A DNA stretch of 64,000 nt from Cardiobacteriaceae bacterium (GTDB lineage: Bacteria; Pseudomonadota; Gammaproteobacteria; Cardiobacteriales; Cardiobacteriaceae), in assembly GCA_030529365.1 (NCBI GenBank), contig JAUMXB010000002.1, positions 124,001-188,000 of the forward strand, read 5' to 3'. This document shows positions 10,077 to 18,703 of the stretch, in pieces. The translations under genes and the position numbers were made by a program. The notes below the pieces were generated by a model. The model was not told the origin of the DNA. It saw nothing but the letters and a program-made list of their open reading frames with translations, and ran no database searches. Numbering within the stretch: the stretch's first letter is position 1; every line of letters begins with the position of its first letter.

Positions 10077-10150
10077 TTTTTTACCACTATTAAGCGCTTA
10101 TTATGAGAAAATTTCCCATGATAAGCGCTTAGTAGTGAGAAAATTTACCA
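10077..10150. repeat. Intergenic palindromic repeat, copy 2
   Basis: Two AAGCGCTTA cores, with arms ACCACTATTAAGCGC and GCGCTTAGTAGTGAG that pair with one G-T change compared with copy 1. The inner arms (TTATTATGAG and CCCATGATAA) also pair through compensating wobble positions. It lies between two convergent genes. Confidence 0.88.
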
Positions 10151-10156
10151 ACGCTG

Positions 10157-10711
10157 TTACTGGAAATTGCCAGCGAGACGGCTGTTCTGTGTTTGGCACC
10201 AGGTGAGGATGTCGTCGGTCAGCACGAAATCCTTGGCAGCATAGCGCATGTCGCCCTGGCGGTGTGCTTCGCGGCGTTCGTAGGCGGAAATGAAGCGGCG
10301 GATATCATCGCGGCTTTCCAGGATCAGCCCGGGAACCGGGCTGGGCTTTCCTTCCGGTGTTTTCGCGACCATGGTGAAATAGCTGGAGTTGCTGTGGCGC
10401 ACGGTGCCTTCGATCAGGTTTTCCGCTTCCACGCGCATGCCCACCACCATGGAGGTACGGCCAGTGTAATTGACGCGCGCACGGATGGTGATGAGGTCGC
10501 CAACATGAATGGGCGTGCGGAAATCCACAGTGTTGACCGAGGCGGTCACGCAATATTTCTGGGTGAATTTGCTGGCACAGGCGTAAGCTGCCTGATCCAT
10601 CAGCGACAGCAGATAGCCGCCATGGATATTGCCGCCGAAATTGGCGTGTTCGGGCTGCATGAGCAACGCCATGTGGATGTCGCTGTCGTGGGGGTATTTG
10701 AAATCAGGCAT
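10157..10711 (-). CDS. Acyl-CoA thioesterase, hotdog fold
   Basis: A 184-residue single-hotdog protein. The block NFGGNIHGGYLLSLMDQAAY is the helix-containing substrate region of the YciA/BACH-type acyl-CoA hydrolases, followed by TASVNTVDFRTPIHVGD and ARVNYTGRTSM strands. It would release CoA from acyl-CoA in the cytoplasm. It is somewhat longer than YciA (about 130 residues), with a C-terminal tail of about 50 residues. Its start overlaps the 3' end of cysQ by 8 bp, so it is probably the last gene of a run that begins at rpsP. The acyl-chain preference cannot be read from sequence. Confidence 0.85.
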   Translation of the reverse strand: MPDFKYPHDSDIHMALLMQPEHANFGGNIHGGYLLSLMDQAAYACASKFTQKYCVTASVNTVDFRTPIHVGDLITIRARVNYTGRTSMVVGMRVEAENLIEGTVRHSNSSYFTMVAKTPEGKPSPVPGLILESRDDIRRFISAYERREAHRQGDMRYAAKDFVLTDDILTWCQTQNSRLAGNFQ

Positions 10712-11549
10712 GACCAGGCTCCTCTGTTATCCAACGGGCGAGGTCTTCAAGATAGCGCTTTTCTGCGTGGCTATCCAGATGCGAAAAAGCCAAAAAGGGA
10801 GGATTGGTGGTATTGCCGGAAAGGCCATATTGCGGCAGCCTGCCGTCGGCAAAGCGGATGCCGCCACCGGCTTCGTGCAGCAGCAAATCACCGGCCGCAA
10901 TATCCCATTCGCTGGTCTTGGCGACAATTTTGGGATAGAAATCGGCGCGCCCTTCGGCGATGGCGCAAAATTTCAAGGCGCTGCCCATGCGCAGGTGCTG
11001 GTAATCCGCGCCGAAAGTGTCGTGCAGATAACAGCGCATGCGTTTGGACTGGGAGAAATTGTGGGTGATGACGGCGGGCGGAACGGCAGGCATGCGGCAG
11101 TACAGGCGGTATTCATTGCCCTGTGCATCGACTTTGTAGCTGCCCGCGCCGCGGATGGCATACCAGTATTCGTCGCTGACCGGCGCATAGATCATGGCGA
11201 GGATGGGGCGGTGTGTTTCAATCAAGGCGATGAGAATGCAGAATTCACCGCTCTGGCGGATGAATTCGCGGGTGCCGTCAATGGGATCAATCAGCCAGTA
11301 GCGCTGTTCCTGCTTGCCGTGCGAGTGTTCGGCTTCTTCGCTGACGACAGGGCAATCGGCAATGCGGGGAAGACCATCATGCAGAATGCGGTGGGCAGCA
11401 AGATCTGCATCGGTCAGCGGGGTGTGATTGTCTTTCTGTCGGGTGGCAAGCGCTTCGTCACGGCCATAATAAGACAAAATAACCGCACTGGCCTCTCGGC
11501 ACAGTGCGGTCAGCGATGGGATGATGGCGCGCAGTTCGTCGCCAGTCAT
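10704..11549 (-). CDS. cysQ: 3'(2'),5'-bisphosphate nucleotidase CysQ
   Basis: An inositol-monophosphatase-family enzyme of 281 residues that hydrolyses 3'-phosphoadenosine 5'-phosphate to AMP, clearing a by-product of sulfate assimilation. The metal-binding motifs SEEAEHS, WLIDPIDGTREFI and EWDIAAGDLLLHEAGG are visible. The frame is open further upstream to 11789, but that extension is the antisense shadow of rplS; the start MTGDELRAII at 11549 fits the family and lies just after rplS. It is slightly longer than E. coli CysQ (246 residues). Confidence 0.9.
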   Translation of the reverse strand: MTGDELRAIIPSLTALCREASAVILSYYGRDEALATRQKDNHTPLTDADLAAHRILHDGLPRIADCPVVSEEAEHSHGKQEQRYWLIDPIDGTREFIRQSGEFCILIALIETHRPILAMIYAPVSDEYWYAIRGAGSYKVDAQGNEYRLYCRMPAVPPAVITHNFSQSKRMRCYLHDTFGADYQHLRMGSALKFCAIAEGRADFYPKIVAKTSEWDIAAGDLLLHEAGGGIRFADGRLPQYGLSGNTTNPPFLAFSHLDSHAEKRYLEDLARWITEEPGHA

Positions 11550-11553
11550 GGCA

Positions 11554-11916
11554 TCAGGCGTTTTTCTTGTAGTCGAGTTTTTCCTTGATGCGGGCAGCCT
11601 TGCCTTCCAGACCACGCAGGTAGTAAAGCTTGGCGCGGCGCACGTCGCCACGGCGCTTGACCGTGATGGAATCGACCAGCGGGCTATGGGTCTGGAAAAC
11701 GCGCTCAACGCCTTCGCCATGGGAGATCTTGCGCACGGTGAAAGAAGAACCGAGGCCGCGGTTGCGCTTGGCGATGACCACGCCTTCAAACGCCTGCAAA
11801 CGCTCGCGGTTGCCTTCGTGGACTTTCACTTGAACCACCACGGTATCGCCGGGGTTGAATTCGGGAAGATTGGTTTTGAGTTGTTCCTGCTCTAAAGTGT
11901 CGATGATGTTGCTCAT
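11554..11916 (-). CDS. rplS: 50S ribosomal protein L19
   Basis: This 120-residue protein has the full L19 sequence, including [37 protein letters not shown] and [21 protein letters not shown]19 sits at the interface between the ribosomal subunits. It is the last ribosomal gene of the rpsP-rimM-trmD-rplS operon; its start overlaps the trmD stop by 4 bp. Confidence 0.98.
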   Translation of the reverse strand: MSNIIDTLEQEQLKTNLPEFNPGDTVVVQVKVHEGNRERLQAFEGVVIAKRNRGLGSSFTVRKISHGEGVERVFQTHSPLVDSITVKRRGDVRRAKLYYLRGLEGKAARIKEKLDYKKNA

Positions 11917-12665
11917 GACGGCTCTCCGAAAAAAGTATATTCAGCTAAAAATTCATTCAAAAGCGTTTCCTGCTCGCCACTCAACTCGAGCTTTTCCAGT
12001 AAGTCGGGACGGTGCAGAAACGTTCTACCCAAGGCCTGTTTTAAGCGCCACCTGGCAATGCGCGCATGATCACCGCTGAGCAGAATATCAGGGGCGCGGA
12101 TTCTACCAATGTTTTCCGGCCTTGTATAGTGCGGATGGTCCAATAATTTTTTGTGGAAAGAATCCTCTTCGGCAGAAGCGGCATCGCCGAGCACGCCCGG
12201 AATGAGACGCAGCGTGGCATCGGCAATGGCAGCTGCGGCAATCTCGCCGCCTGAAAGCACGAAATCGCCAAGCGAGATTTCCACATCGATGCATTCATCG
12301 ATAAAACGCTGGTCTATGCCCTCATAGCGCCCGCACCACAAGGCCAGCGCCGGCTTTTCCGCAAGACTTGCTGCCAAATCGTGATGGAATGGCACACCTT
12401 GCGGGCTCAGATAGACGTGCAGTGGCGTTATTGCCTGCTGCGCCAGTGTCTCATGAATCCGCTTCAGCGGCAGATACTGCATGACCATGCCCGGGCCGCC
12501 GCCGAACGGACGATCATCCACGCGGCCGAAGCGGTCATCCGAATAGTCGCGCGGATTCCAGTAATGCGTCTGGATCAGTCCGTTGTTCACGGCGCGGCCA
12601 ACCACGCCCTGGCTGAACCAGTGTGCGATCAGTTCCGGGAAAATGGAGATGAAGTGCAGCTGCAT
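11913..12665 (-). CDS. trmD: tRNA (guanine-N1)-methyltransferase TrmD
   Basis: TrmD methylates G37 of tRNAs that have G36, which prevents frameshifting. Motifs of the trefoil-knot SAM site are present: [25 protein letters not shown] and [13 protein letters not shown]. The chosen start [13 protein letters not shown] at 12665 matches the family N-terminus, giving 250 residues; an in-frame ATG at 12707 adds 14 residues that overlap rimM and is rejected. It overlaps rimM by 1 bp and rplS by 4 bp. Confidence 0.96.
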   Translation of the reverse strand: MQLHFISIFPELIAHWFSQGVVGRAVNNGLIQTHYWNPRDYSDDRFGRVDDRPFGGGPGMVMQYLPLKRIHETLAQQAITPLHVYLSPQGVPFHHDLAASLAEKPALALWCGRYEGIDQRFIDECIDVEISLGDFVLSGGEIAAAAIADATLRLIPGVLGDAASAEEDSFHKKLLDHPHYTRPENIGRIRAPDILLSGDHARIARWRLKQALGRTFLHRPDLLEKLELSGEQETLLNEFLAEYTFFGEPS

Positions 12666-13192
12666 CAGTCGTCCAGCCAGTCTGTTTCCCAGTCCACAGT
12701 GACGCATTGGCTGGAAAAATCAACGTCCAGCACATAATGCCCGGAAACAAAGGGAATCAGGATTTCCTGCTTGCCATTGCGCACGACCATCACGTCATTG
12801 GCGCCGGTTTCAAAGAGCTCCTGCACACTGCCAAGCGCTGTGCCGGAGGCATTGACGACTTTCAGGCCGATCAAATCCGCCCAGTAATATTCGCCCTCTT
12901 TCAGGGTGGGCAAATCTTCGCGGCGAACGGCAAGCTGGTAATCACGCAGCGTCTGGGCCTGGTCACGATCCGTGATGTCTTTGAAGGCAGCAACCAGCCC
13001 CTGGCCTTGCAGGCGGCCATTGAGCAATGTCAGTGACAGGAGATCTCCGCTTTTGGGCGGGATGGCAAGGAATTCGCGGTAGCGGAAGATGGCTTCGCGT
13101 GGCCGGCATTCGGAATGAATTTTGACCATGCCACGCACGCCGTGAACGCCGACGATGCGGCCAAGGATGACCGTACTGTCGCCGTTATTCAT
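12665..13192 (-). CDS. rimM: 16S rRNA processing protein RimM
   Basis: A 175-residue RimM with the N-terminal RimM domain (ILGRIVGVHGVRGMVKIHS) and C-terminal PRC-barrel region (YYWADLIGLKVVN, TGANDVMVV, ILIPFVSGHYVLDVD). It helps maturation of the 30S subunit head and binds S19. It lies between rpsP, 6 bp upstream, and trmD in the standard gammaproteobacterial order. Confidence 0.96.
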   Translation of the reverse strand: MNNGDSTVILGRIVGVHGVRGMVKIHSECRPREAIFRYREFLAIPPKSGDLLSLTLLNGRLQGQGLVAAFKDITDRDQAQTLRDYQLAVRREDLPTLKEGEYYWADLIGLKVVNASGTALGSVQELFETGANDVMVVRNGKQEILIPFVSGHYVLDVDFSSQCVTVDWETDWLDD

Positions 13193-13198
13193 GAAAAA

Positions 13199-13450
13199 TC
13201 AGGCTTGGGATTTTTTGTATTGCTTGATCAGGGTCTTGACACGGTCGCTGACCTGGCCGCCCTGGCTGATCCAATATTCGATGCGGGGAAGATCCAGACG
13301 CAGTTCTTCTTCCTGGCCGCGCGCGATAGGGTTGAAGAATCCCAGGCGCTCGATGAAGCGGCCATCGCGGGCATTACGGCTGTCAGTTGCAACTACATGG
13401 AAAAACGGGCGTTTTTTGGATCCGCCACGTGATAGTCGGATTGCTAACAT
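13199..13450 (-). CDS. rpsP: 30S ribosomal protein S16
   Basis: An 83-residue S16 with the conserved start [20 protein letters not shown] and the middle block [18 protein letters not shown]16 is an early-assembly protein of the 30S body. It is the first gene of the operon, with SD AAGGA 5 bp before the ATG and a near-consensus promoter upstream. Confidence 0.98.
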   Translation of the reverse strand: MLAIRLSRGGSKKRPFFHVVATDSRNARDGRFIERLGFFNPIARGQEEELRLDLPRIEYWISQGGQVSDRVKTLIKQYKKSQA

Positions 13451-13486
13451 AAATGTCCTTACAGGTTTAGGGTTGAAAGGCGCGGG

Positions 13487-13514
13487 ATTATACGCGGATT
13501 ATCAGAAAAATAAA
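13487..13514 (-). promoter_or_regulatory. Probable sigma-70 promoter of the rpsP operon
   Basis: On the minus strand a perfect TATAAT -10 box lies about 37 bp before the rpsP start. The matching -35 is weak (TTTATT, 16-bp spacing). This is the only good -10 in the gap between the small lipoprotein gene's terminator and rpsP. Confidence 0.5.
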
Positions 13515-13543
13515 GCAAAAATTTTCGTTTGTGGCAGAAATGA

Positions 13544-13567
13544 AAAACGGATGCCTGGGCATCCGTT
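13544..13567 (-). terminator. Rho-independent terminator of the small lipoprotein gene
   Basis: AAACGGATGC and GCATCCGTTT form a 10-bp stem with a 4-base loop. Read on the minus strand the stem is followed by further T residues (TTTTTCATTT). It lies 25 bp after the lipoprotein stop. Confidence 0.8.
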
Positions 13568-13592
13568 TCTGATCGATCAGGCGAAGAGGCAA

Positions 13593-13814
13593 TTACTTGC
13601 GCTGCTTGCCGCGGAAGACGCGATCAATTTTCTCGGCGTTTTGCTGAGCCAGAGCCAGCGCCTGCTGAGAGTTTTGGTTGGCTTGTACGGCAGCGGCACG
13701 AGCCTCTTCGATGGCGGCACGCAGATCGGCGTGGTCATCGTGCTTGGGCTGGGAAGCACAGCCTGCGAACAGGACAGCAGCAGCTGACAGGGCAGCGATT
13801 TTCAAAGTTTTCAT
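13593..13814 (-). CDS. Small Lpp-like outer-membrane lipoprotein
   Basis: A 73-residue precursor with a lipoprotein signal peptide and lipobox LFAGC (cysteine at residue 19). The mature part is about 55 residues, rich in Ala and Gln with heptad-like spacing (AAIEEARAAAVQANQNSQQA), as in Lpp/alanine-zipper lipoproteins, and ends in RGKQRK, which could place a terminal lysine for attachment to peptidoglycan. SD AAGGAG precedes the start. It has its own promoter and terminator, so it is a one-gene unit and probably strongly expressed. It resembles Lpp and the OprI family by design; exact orthology is not shown. Confidence 0.75.
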   Translation of the reverse strand: MKTLKIAALSAAAVLFAGCASQPKHDDHADLRAAIEEARAAAVQANQNSQQALALAQQNAEKIDRVFRGKQRK

Positions 13815-13852
13815 GAGAACTCCTTGTTAACAATTGTCTAAAAGACAGGGAG

Positions 13853-13881
13853 ACTATACACAAGAATTGCCATGTTGTAAA
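13853..13881 (-). promoter_or_regulatory. Strong sigma-70-like promoter of the small lipoprotein gene
   Basis: On the minus strand TTTACA (13876-13881) and TATAGT (13853-13858) are separated by exactly 17 bp, with SD AAGGAG and the ATG about 40 bp downstream. The promoter lies inside the last codons of coaD. Confidence 0.65.
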
Positions 13882-14363
13882 AATTTGTCTTGTAAATTTT
13901 TTTTAACAATCGGGTGGACAAAATCGTCGATATTTCCGCCGAGCTTGGCCGCTTCGCGCACTAAGGTTGAAGAAATGTGGAAGAAATTTTCCGCAGTGGT
14001 GAGAAAGACGGTTTCCAGGCCTGGCAGGAGATGGCGGTTCATGGCGGCAAGCTGGCGCTCGTATTCGAAGTCGGTGGTGTTGCGCAGGCCACGGATGATG
14101 TAGCTGGCGCGGTATTCGCGATAAAGGTCGGCCAGCAGGCCGTCGAAGAGGATGGGCTCGATGCGGATGGGGGCAGTGTCGAGATCGGGGAGGATGGCGC
14201 GAATGCAGGCGAGGCGCTCTTCGGCAGTGAACAGGGTATTTTTGTGATGGGCGCGTGCAACGGCGATATAGAGATGGTCGCAGAGGCGGCTGGCGCGTTC
14301 GATGATGTTCTGGTGGCCTGCGGTAAGGGGGTCGAATGTGCCTGGATAGAGGGCGATGCGCAT
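13854..14363 (-). CDS. coaD: Phosphopantetheine adenylyltransferase
   Basis: The penultimate enzyme of coenzyme A synthesis, joining 4'-phosphopantetheine to AMP from ATP. At 169 residues it has the nucleotidyltransferase motif GTFDPLTAGH at residues 8-17, the substrate region RGLRNTTDFEYERQLAAMN and the ISST motif (HISSTLVREAA). It begins 2 bp after the rsmD stop, the common rsmD-coaD pairing. The next gene's promoter is buried in its 3' end. Confidence 0.97.
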   Translation of the reverse strand: MRIALYPGTFDPLTAGHQNIIERASRLCDHLYIAVARAHHKNTLFTAEERLACIRAILPDLDTAPIRIEPILFDGLLADLYREYRASYIIRGLRNTTDFEYERQLAAMNRHLLPGLETVFLTTAENFFHISSTLVREAAKLGGNIDDFVHPIVKKNLQDKFLQHGNSCV

Positions 14364-14365
14364 GT

Positions 14366-14941
14366 TCAGGGGGTCTCCGCGGTGATGAGGCCGAAAACGA
14401 GGCGGCCGGCGTGGCTTTGCCTGCGCCAGCCGTAGCCTTCAGGCAGGGTCGGGAGGGGTAGTTCGGCGCTTTGTTCGATATAGATGACGCCACCCGGTTT
14501 CAGCCAGCGGGGTGTGCAGAATTTGTCCACGGCTTGCTGGTGGAGATGGGCGGCAAAGGGCGGATCAAGAAAGATGATGTCGTAGCGGGTGGTGCTTTCA
14601 TTGAGTTGCATGACATCACACTGTCGGACGTGGGCATGGGGTTCGCGCCATTCCCGCAACAGGGTGCGCAGCCGCTCACAGGCAATGGCGCTGGTGTCGG
14701 TAAAGAGGACGCTGGCGGCGCCGCGCGACAGGGATTCGAGTCCCATGGCGCCGCTGCCGGCAAAGGCGTCGAGTACGCTGGCGCCGGGGAGATCGAATTG
14801 CAGCCAGTTGAAGACGGTTTCCCGTACGCGGTCAGGGCTGGGGCGCAGGCCGTCCAGGTCGGGGACGACGATGCGCCGTCCGCGGTGGCGGCCGGCGATG
14901 ATGCGGATTTTGTGTTCGCGTTCGGTGGAATGTTTTTTCAT
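14366..14941 (-). CDS. rsmD: 16S rRNA (guanine966-N2)-methyltransferase RsmD
   Basis: A Rossmann-fold SAM-dependent methyltransferase that modifies G966 of 16S rRNA. Visible are the N-terminal RIIAGRHRGRRI, the block PSPDRVRETVFNWL, SAM motif I VLDAFAGSGAMGLESLSRGA and the catalytic DPPF (YDIIFLDPPF). The start at 14941 (MKKHSTEREHKI) is supported by homology; the frame stays open upstream, but that stretch is antisense to aroG. It overlaps the aroG stop by 4 bp. Confidence 0.94.
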   Translation of the reverse strand: MKKHSTEREHKIRIIAGRHRGRRIVVPDLDGLRPSPDRVRETVFNWLQFDLPGASVLDAFAGSGAMGLESLSRGAASVLFTDTSAIACERLRTLLREWREPHAHVRQCDVMQLNESTTRYDIIFLDPPFAAHLHQQAVDKFCTPRWLKPGGVIYIEQSAELPLPTLPEGYGWRRQSHAGRLVFGLITAETP

Positions 14942-15990
14942 GATTTGAGGATTCTTGCGCTGTCGAGGATGAGGGATTCGGTGGTTTCCCAGTCGATGCA
15001 GCCGTCGGTGATGGATTGGCCGTAAACGAGTTGCGCGGGGTCGTTGCCAAGGCTTTGGCTGCCGCCCCTGAGGTGGCTTTCCAGCATGAGGCCGATGATG
15101 GAGGGGCTGCCGTGTGCGATTTGCTCGATGACGTTTTTGAAGACGAGCGGCTGGCGCTGCGGGTCTTTGCCGGAGTTGGCGTGCGAGCAATCGACGATAA
15201 GGTTGGGGCGGATGTTGCGTGCGGCCAGCGCGGTTTCGGCGAGGGCGATGTTGACGCTGTCGTAGTTGGGGGCGCGGTTGCCGCCGCGCAGGACGACGTG
15301 GCCGTAAGGGTTGCCGCGGGTTCGGGTGATGGCGGTCATGCCGTCGCTGTCGATGCCGAGGAAGCTGTGCGGACGGGCGGCGGATTCGATGGCGTTGATG
15401 GCGACGTCAAGGGAGCCGTCGGTGCCGTTCTTGAAGCCGACGGCGGTGGAGAGGCCGGAGGACATTTCGCGGTGCGTCTGGCTTTCGGTGGTGCGGGCGC
15501 CGATGGCCGTCCAGCTGATGAGGTCGCCCAGGTATTGCGGGGAGATGGGGTCGAGCGCTTCGGTGCCAACGGGCAGGCCGAGGGCATTGATGTCGATCAG
15601 GAGTTTGCGCGCGATATGCAGGCCTTTTTCAACATCGAAGGAGTCGTTGAGGTCGGGGTCGTTGATGAGGCCTTTCCAGCCGACGGTGGTGCGCGGTTTT
15701 TCGAAATAGACGCGCATGACGATGAAAAAGGTGTCGCTGACCTGGTCGGCAAGCGATTTGAGCTTTTGCGCGTATTCCAGGGCGGCGGCGGGATCATGGA
15801 TGGAGCAGGGGCCGACGACGAGGAGGATGCGCGGGTCTTCGCGGTCGAGGATGTTTTCCACGGTGCGCCGTCCGTTGATGATGGTGTCGCGGGCGGCGTC
15901 GGTCAGGGGGTGTGCGGCGATGAGTTCGCGCGGGGTGAGCAGGCGGCTTTGCGCAAGGATGTTGCGGTTGTGCAGGGAAGGGGCGTTCAT
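14938..15990 (-). CDS. aroG: 3-deoxy-7-phosphoheptulonate (DAHP) synthase, class I
   Basis: A 350-residue class Ia-alpha DAHP synthase that condenses phosphoenolpyruvate and erythrose 4-phosphate, the first step of aromatic amino-acid synthesis. Family blocks are VVGPCSIHD, MRVYFEKPRTTVGWKG, GARTTESQTHREM, VVLRGG and VDCSHANSGKD. The length matches the feedback-controlled AroF/AroG/AroH enzymes; which amino acid inhibits this one cannot be decided here, so the symbol is provisional. It is the first gene of aroG-rsmD-coaD. Confidence 0.92.
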   Translation of the reverse strand: MNAPSLHNRNILAQSRLLTPRELIAAHPLTDAARDTIINGRRTVENILDREDPRILLVVGPCSIHDPAAALEYAQKLKSLADQVSDTFFIVMRVYFEKPRTTVGWKGLINDPDLNDSFDVEKGLHIARKLLIDINALGLPVGTEALDPISPQYLGDLISWTAIGARTTESQTHREMSSGLSTAVGFKNGTDGSLDVAINAIESAARPHSFLGIDSDGMTAITRTRGNPYGHVVLRGGNRAPNYDSVNIALAETALAARNIRPNLIVDCSHANSGKDPQRQPLVFKNVIEQIAHGSPSIIGLMLESHLRGGSQSLGNDPAQLVYGQSITDGCIDWETTESLILDSARILKS

Positions 15991-16098
15991 GGGGATGTTT
16001 CCGGCAAAGGGACGCAGTTTAGGGGAATGTCTTGCGATTGCAAGAGCGGGATGTGACTGTTTTATGGTTGTTTTTCATAAACTATCATAAAATGATTA

Positions 16099-16171
16099 TT
16101 TTTTATCATTCATAAGCGTTTATTGTGAGAAATTTTATCGAAATAAGCGCTTATGAATGAGAAATTTTACC
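16099..16171. repeat. Intergenic palindromic repeat, copy 3
   Basis: TTTTTATCATTCATAAGCG pairs with CGCTTATGAATGAGAAATT. The left core is altered to AAGCGTTT while the right core is intact. It lies in the gap between divergent aroG and the RpiR-type regulator gene. Confidence 0.85.
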
Positions 16172-16496
16172 ATTTTGATGTGGCGAGTTTACAGCATGAT
16201 CGTGGCAGGGGGCGCGAGGGTCGTGGCTGGCGTGTCATTTGGCATGAAAGAAAAATGTAAACATTTGGTTGGGAAAATTGTTGCGCCTATGTCATGATCT
16301 ATTCAGGTTGACACATGCTGGTGAGATGAAGAGGGATCTGGACAGGTTGCGACATTGCAGAAAAATATATGTTTTTCATCTGCGTAATGTTTGATCGATA
16401 AAATTGGGAAGTAAAATTTGCTGTTATGGCTTGCAAAGATGGATTAACTTGCAATATAGTTTTCATTAATCTTAATACAGAAACTCGGCATAATTC
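16172..16496. other. Non-coding upstream region of the RpiR-type regulator gene
   Basis: No gene is seen. The AT-rich stretch holds a short dyad AAATGT-AA-ACATTT at 16253-16266, a possible operator, and an imperfect hairpin at 16357-16383 with arms GCAGA and TCTGC. No clear promoter was found. Confidence 0.4.
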
Positions 16497-17333
16497 GTGA
16501 AAGTTATTGAACGCATTCAGGAAACGGCAAGAAGCCTGACGCCGGCAGAAAAACGTCTGGTGGAGGCGATTTGCAGTGATCCGCAGGCGGCAGCGCTGGG
16601 TACGGCGGCCGGGATTGCCCGCGCCGTGGACGTGCATGAAGCGACGGTGTCGCGTCTGGTGCGCAAGCTGGGTTTCGACAGCTATGCAGGATTCAGGAGT
16701 GCGATGCAGTCGGAGTTCATTCCGACGCAGGAACCGGCCATGCGCCTGGACAATGCCTTGTCCCGCGAGGGGGATGCGTCGTGGCTTCATACGCTGGTCG
16801 AACAGGAACGGGCGGCGCTGCGTCATATCGAGGAAGTGATGGATGTTGCGCGGATAGAGGCGGTGGCGCAGGAATTGATGCGTGCCAACCGCCTGTTTTT
16901 CTTTGCCCAGGGCAATGCGGAAGTGCTGGCGTTGCTGATGGACAAGCGCTTCCGCCGTTTCGGGCGGGACTGCCGGCGATTGTCCGGAGACCGCCGCGAA
17001 TTGGCCGAGCAGGCGCTGGGCATTCGTGGCGGGGATGTGGCGGTGGTTTTTGCCTTCCGCCGGCAGCCGTCTGCCTATGCGCCGTTGCTGGAAACGGTCC
17101 GGGAAGCGGGCGGGCGCGTGGTGGCGATTGCCGGAGCTGTCGGCCCTTTGCTGTCTCCGCTGCCGGATATGCTGGTCAGCGTTCCGCGCAGCGGCCAGCG
17201 CGACAGTTTCCAGACGCTGACCGTGCCCATGGCCATTTGCAATGCCATTGTGCTGGCTGCGGCGGCGCAGGACAAAAGCCGTTCGTTGTCGCAGCTGGAA
17301 AGGCTGGGTGCCCTGATTCGCCGTTTTGAATGA
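16497..17333 (+). CDS. MurR/RpiR-family transcriptional regulator
   Basis: A 278-residue two-domain regulator. Residues 1-77 are the RpiR helix-turn-helix (TPAEKRLVEAI, AAGIARAVDVHEATVSRLVRKLGF, YAGFRSAMQSEF). Residues about 120-260 are a SIS domain (ANRLFFFAQGNAEVLALLMDKRFRRFG, GDVAVVFAFRRQP), which in this family senses phosphosugars. The start is GTG without a clear SD. It is 33 bp upstream of three binding-protein genes and an importer on the same strand, so it most likely controls them; that and the SIS domain point to a phosphosugar-related substrate. Confidence 0.85.
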   Translation: MKVIERIQETARSLTPAEKRLVEAICSDPQAAALGTAAGIARAVDVHEATVSRLVRKLGFDSYAGFRSAMQSEFIPTQEPAMRLDNALSREGDASWLHTLVEQERAALRHIEEVMDVARIEAVAQELMRANRLFFFAQGNAEVLALLMDKRFRRFGRDCRRLSGDRRELAEQALGIRGGDVAVVFAFRRQPSAYAPLLETVREAGGRVVAIAGAVGPLLSPLPDMLVSVPRSGQRDSFQTLTVPMAICNAIVLAAAAQDKSRSLSQLERLGALIRRFE

Positions 17334-17366
17334 TTTTTTGAAAGAGTTTGCAAAAAAAGGAAAGAA

Positions 17367-18509
17367 ATGATTATCCGCAAGACCCTCAAGACTTTGCTGT
17401 CGTTATCCCTGCTGGCTGCCATGAGTGTGCAGGCACAGGAAGCGGTGTCTCCGCTGGACACCATGTTGCCCAACGATTTGCTGGCGCGCGCCCGGCAGGA
17501 AGGCAAGGTGACGGTGTATTCGCTTTCCAAGCGTATCGACAAGGTGGAGAAGGCCTTTGAGACAGCCTATCCCGGCATCGATCTGGAAGGGGTTTATCTG
17601 AAATCCGACAAGCAGATTGCCCGCCTGAAGGAAGAGGCGCAGGCTGGCAGGATTGGTGCCGACGTGGTCTATCTGGCCAATGCTGCGCAGGCCATTACCG
17701 ATTTGCTGGAAACGGGAATTATTGAAAGCTATGTGCCGCCCCGCGTGGCTTCGCGTATCGATGAGGAAAACAAGACGCCGCTCTTGGCGCATCGCTTGTC
17801 AACCAAAGTGTTGATGTATAACGAGGAAGCGCATCCGTTGCTGGCGCCGGTGGACAATATCTGGGAACTCACCCTGCCGAAATGGCGCGGCAAGGTCGTG
17901 ATTGTCGATCCCTTGAAGCGTGCGGATTATATTGATCTGTTTACTGAATTTGTCTTGCGTTCCGATGTGATGGACTCGGCCTACCGTGCCCAGTTCCGCC
18001 GCAAGCTGGATCTGGGCGAAGCCAGGAATGCCGGTGAGCGCTTCATCATGGATTTGTATGCCAACGGGCTGGTGCTGCTCAATTCCACCGATGAGGTGAA
18101 TGCTGCCGTGGGCAAGCTGGGGCAGATGGATCCGCCGGTGGGCTTCACCAGCTATTCCGACCGCCGCGACAATGAAAAGGAAGGCTGGGCCTTGCAGGTA
18201 TCGAATGGCACCACGCCGTCAGCCGGCATTTCCTATCCCACCATTCTGGCGCTGACCAAAGATACCAAACACCCTGCGGCAGCACGCCTGTTCATCGATT
18301 TCATCATGGGCGACGAGACCGAGCTGGGCGGTGAAGCCTATGCGCCTTTCTATGCGCCCGGTGAATATGCCGCACGCAACGATATTCCCACGCACCCTGA
18401 TTCCATGCCGCTTCCCAACCTTGGCGCCTGGGCGACTGATCCGGTGAAAACAGCGAAGGCGCGGGGGCGCGTGGAAGAGCTGGTGCGGGAATTGCAGCAG
18501 AACCGCTAG
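17367..18509 (+). CDS. Periplasmic substrate-binding protein, tandem paralogue 1
   Basis: A 380-residue secreted binding protein with a signal peptide ending in SVQAQ. The mature protein begins LDTMLPNDLLARARQEGKVTVYS, the start seen in FbpA/AfuA-like class-II binding proteins. SD AAAGGAAAG precedes the ATG. It is the first of three consecutive paralogues sharing long identical blocks, such as GFTSYSDRRDN and VLMYNEEA. It should deliver substrate to the permease/ATPase at 21338-24155. The substrate is unknown. Confidence 0.85.
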   Translation: MIIRKTLKTLLSLSLLAAMSVQAQEAVSPLDTMLPNDLLARARQEGKVTVYSLSKRIDKVEKAFETAYPGIDLEGVYLKSDKQIARLKEEAQAGRIGADVVYLANAAQAITDLLETGIIESYVPPRVASRIDEENKTPLLAHRLSTKVLMYNEEAHPLLAPVDNIWELTLPKWRGKVVIVDPLKRADYIDLFTEFVLRSDVMDSAYRAQFRRKLDLGEARNAGERFIMDLYANGLVLLNSTDEVNAAVGKLGQMDPPVGFTSYSDRRDNEKEGWALQVSNGTTPSAGISYPTILALTKDTKHPAAARLFIDFIMGDETELGGEAYAPFYAPGEYAARNDIPTHPDSMPLPNLGAWATDPVKTAKARGRVEELVRELQQNR

Positions 18510-18703
18510 CATTTCCGGCATGGCCTGGATGGATAGCCAATTTCCTGCCGGCTTCGGTTGATTATGAAACTTGTTTGTTGACATAACGGGAGGTACGCAA
18601 AGAAAACAGAAAAAGGCCATCTCTTCCCGCGTGGAAGAAGGGCCGGAATCCTTTTGGGTTTTCGGTGATTATGGATATGTATCGAGAACATGGAGACAAG
18701 GAT

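Noticed and set aside
11550-11789. N-terminal extension of cysQ
   Set aside because: It is antisense to rplS and not similar to CysQ; MTGDELRAII is the family start.
16299-16826. 175-codon minus-strand frame over the aroG-rpiR gap
   Set aside because: Overlaps the RpiR HTH domain antisense, has no SD and no family.
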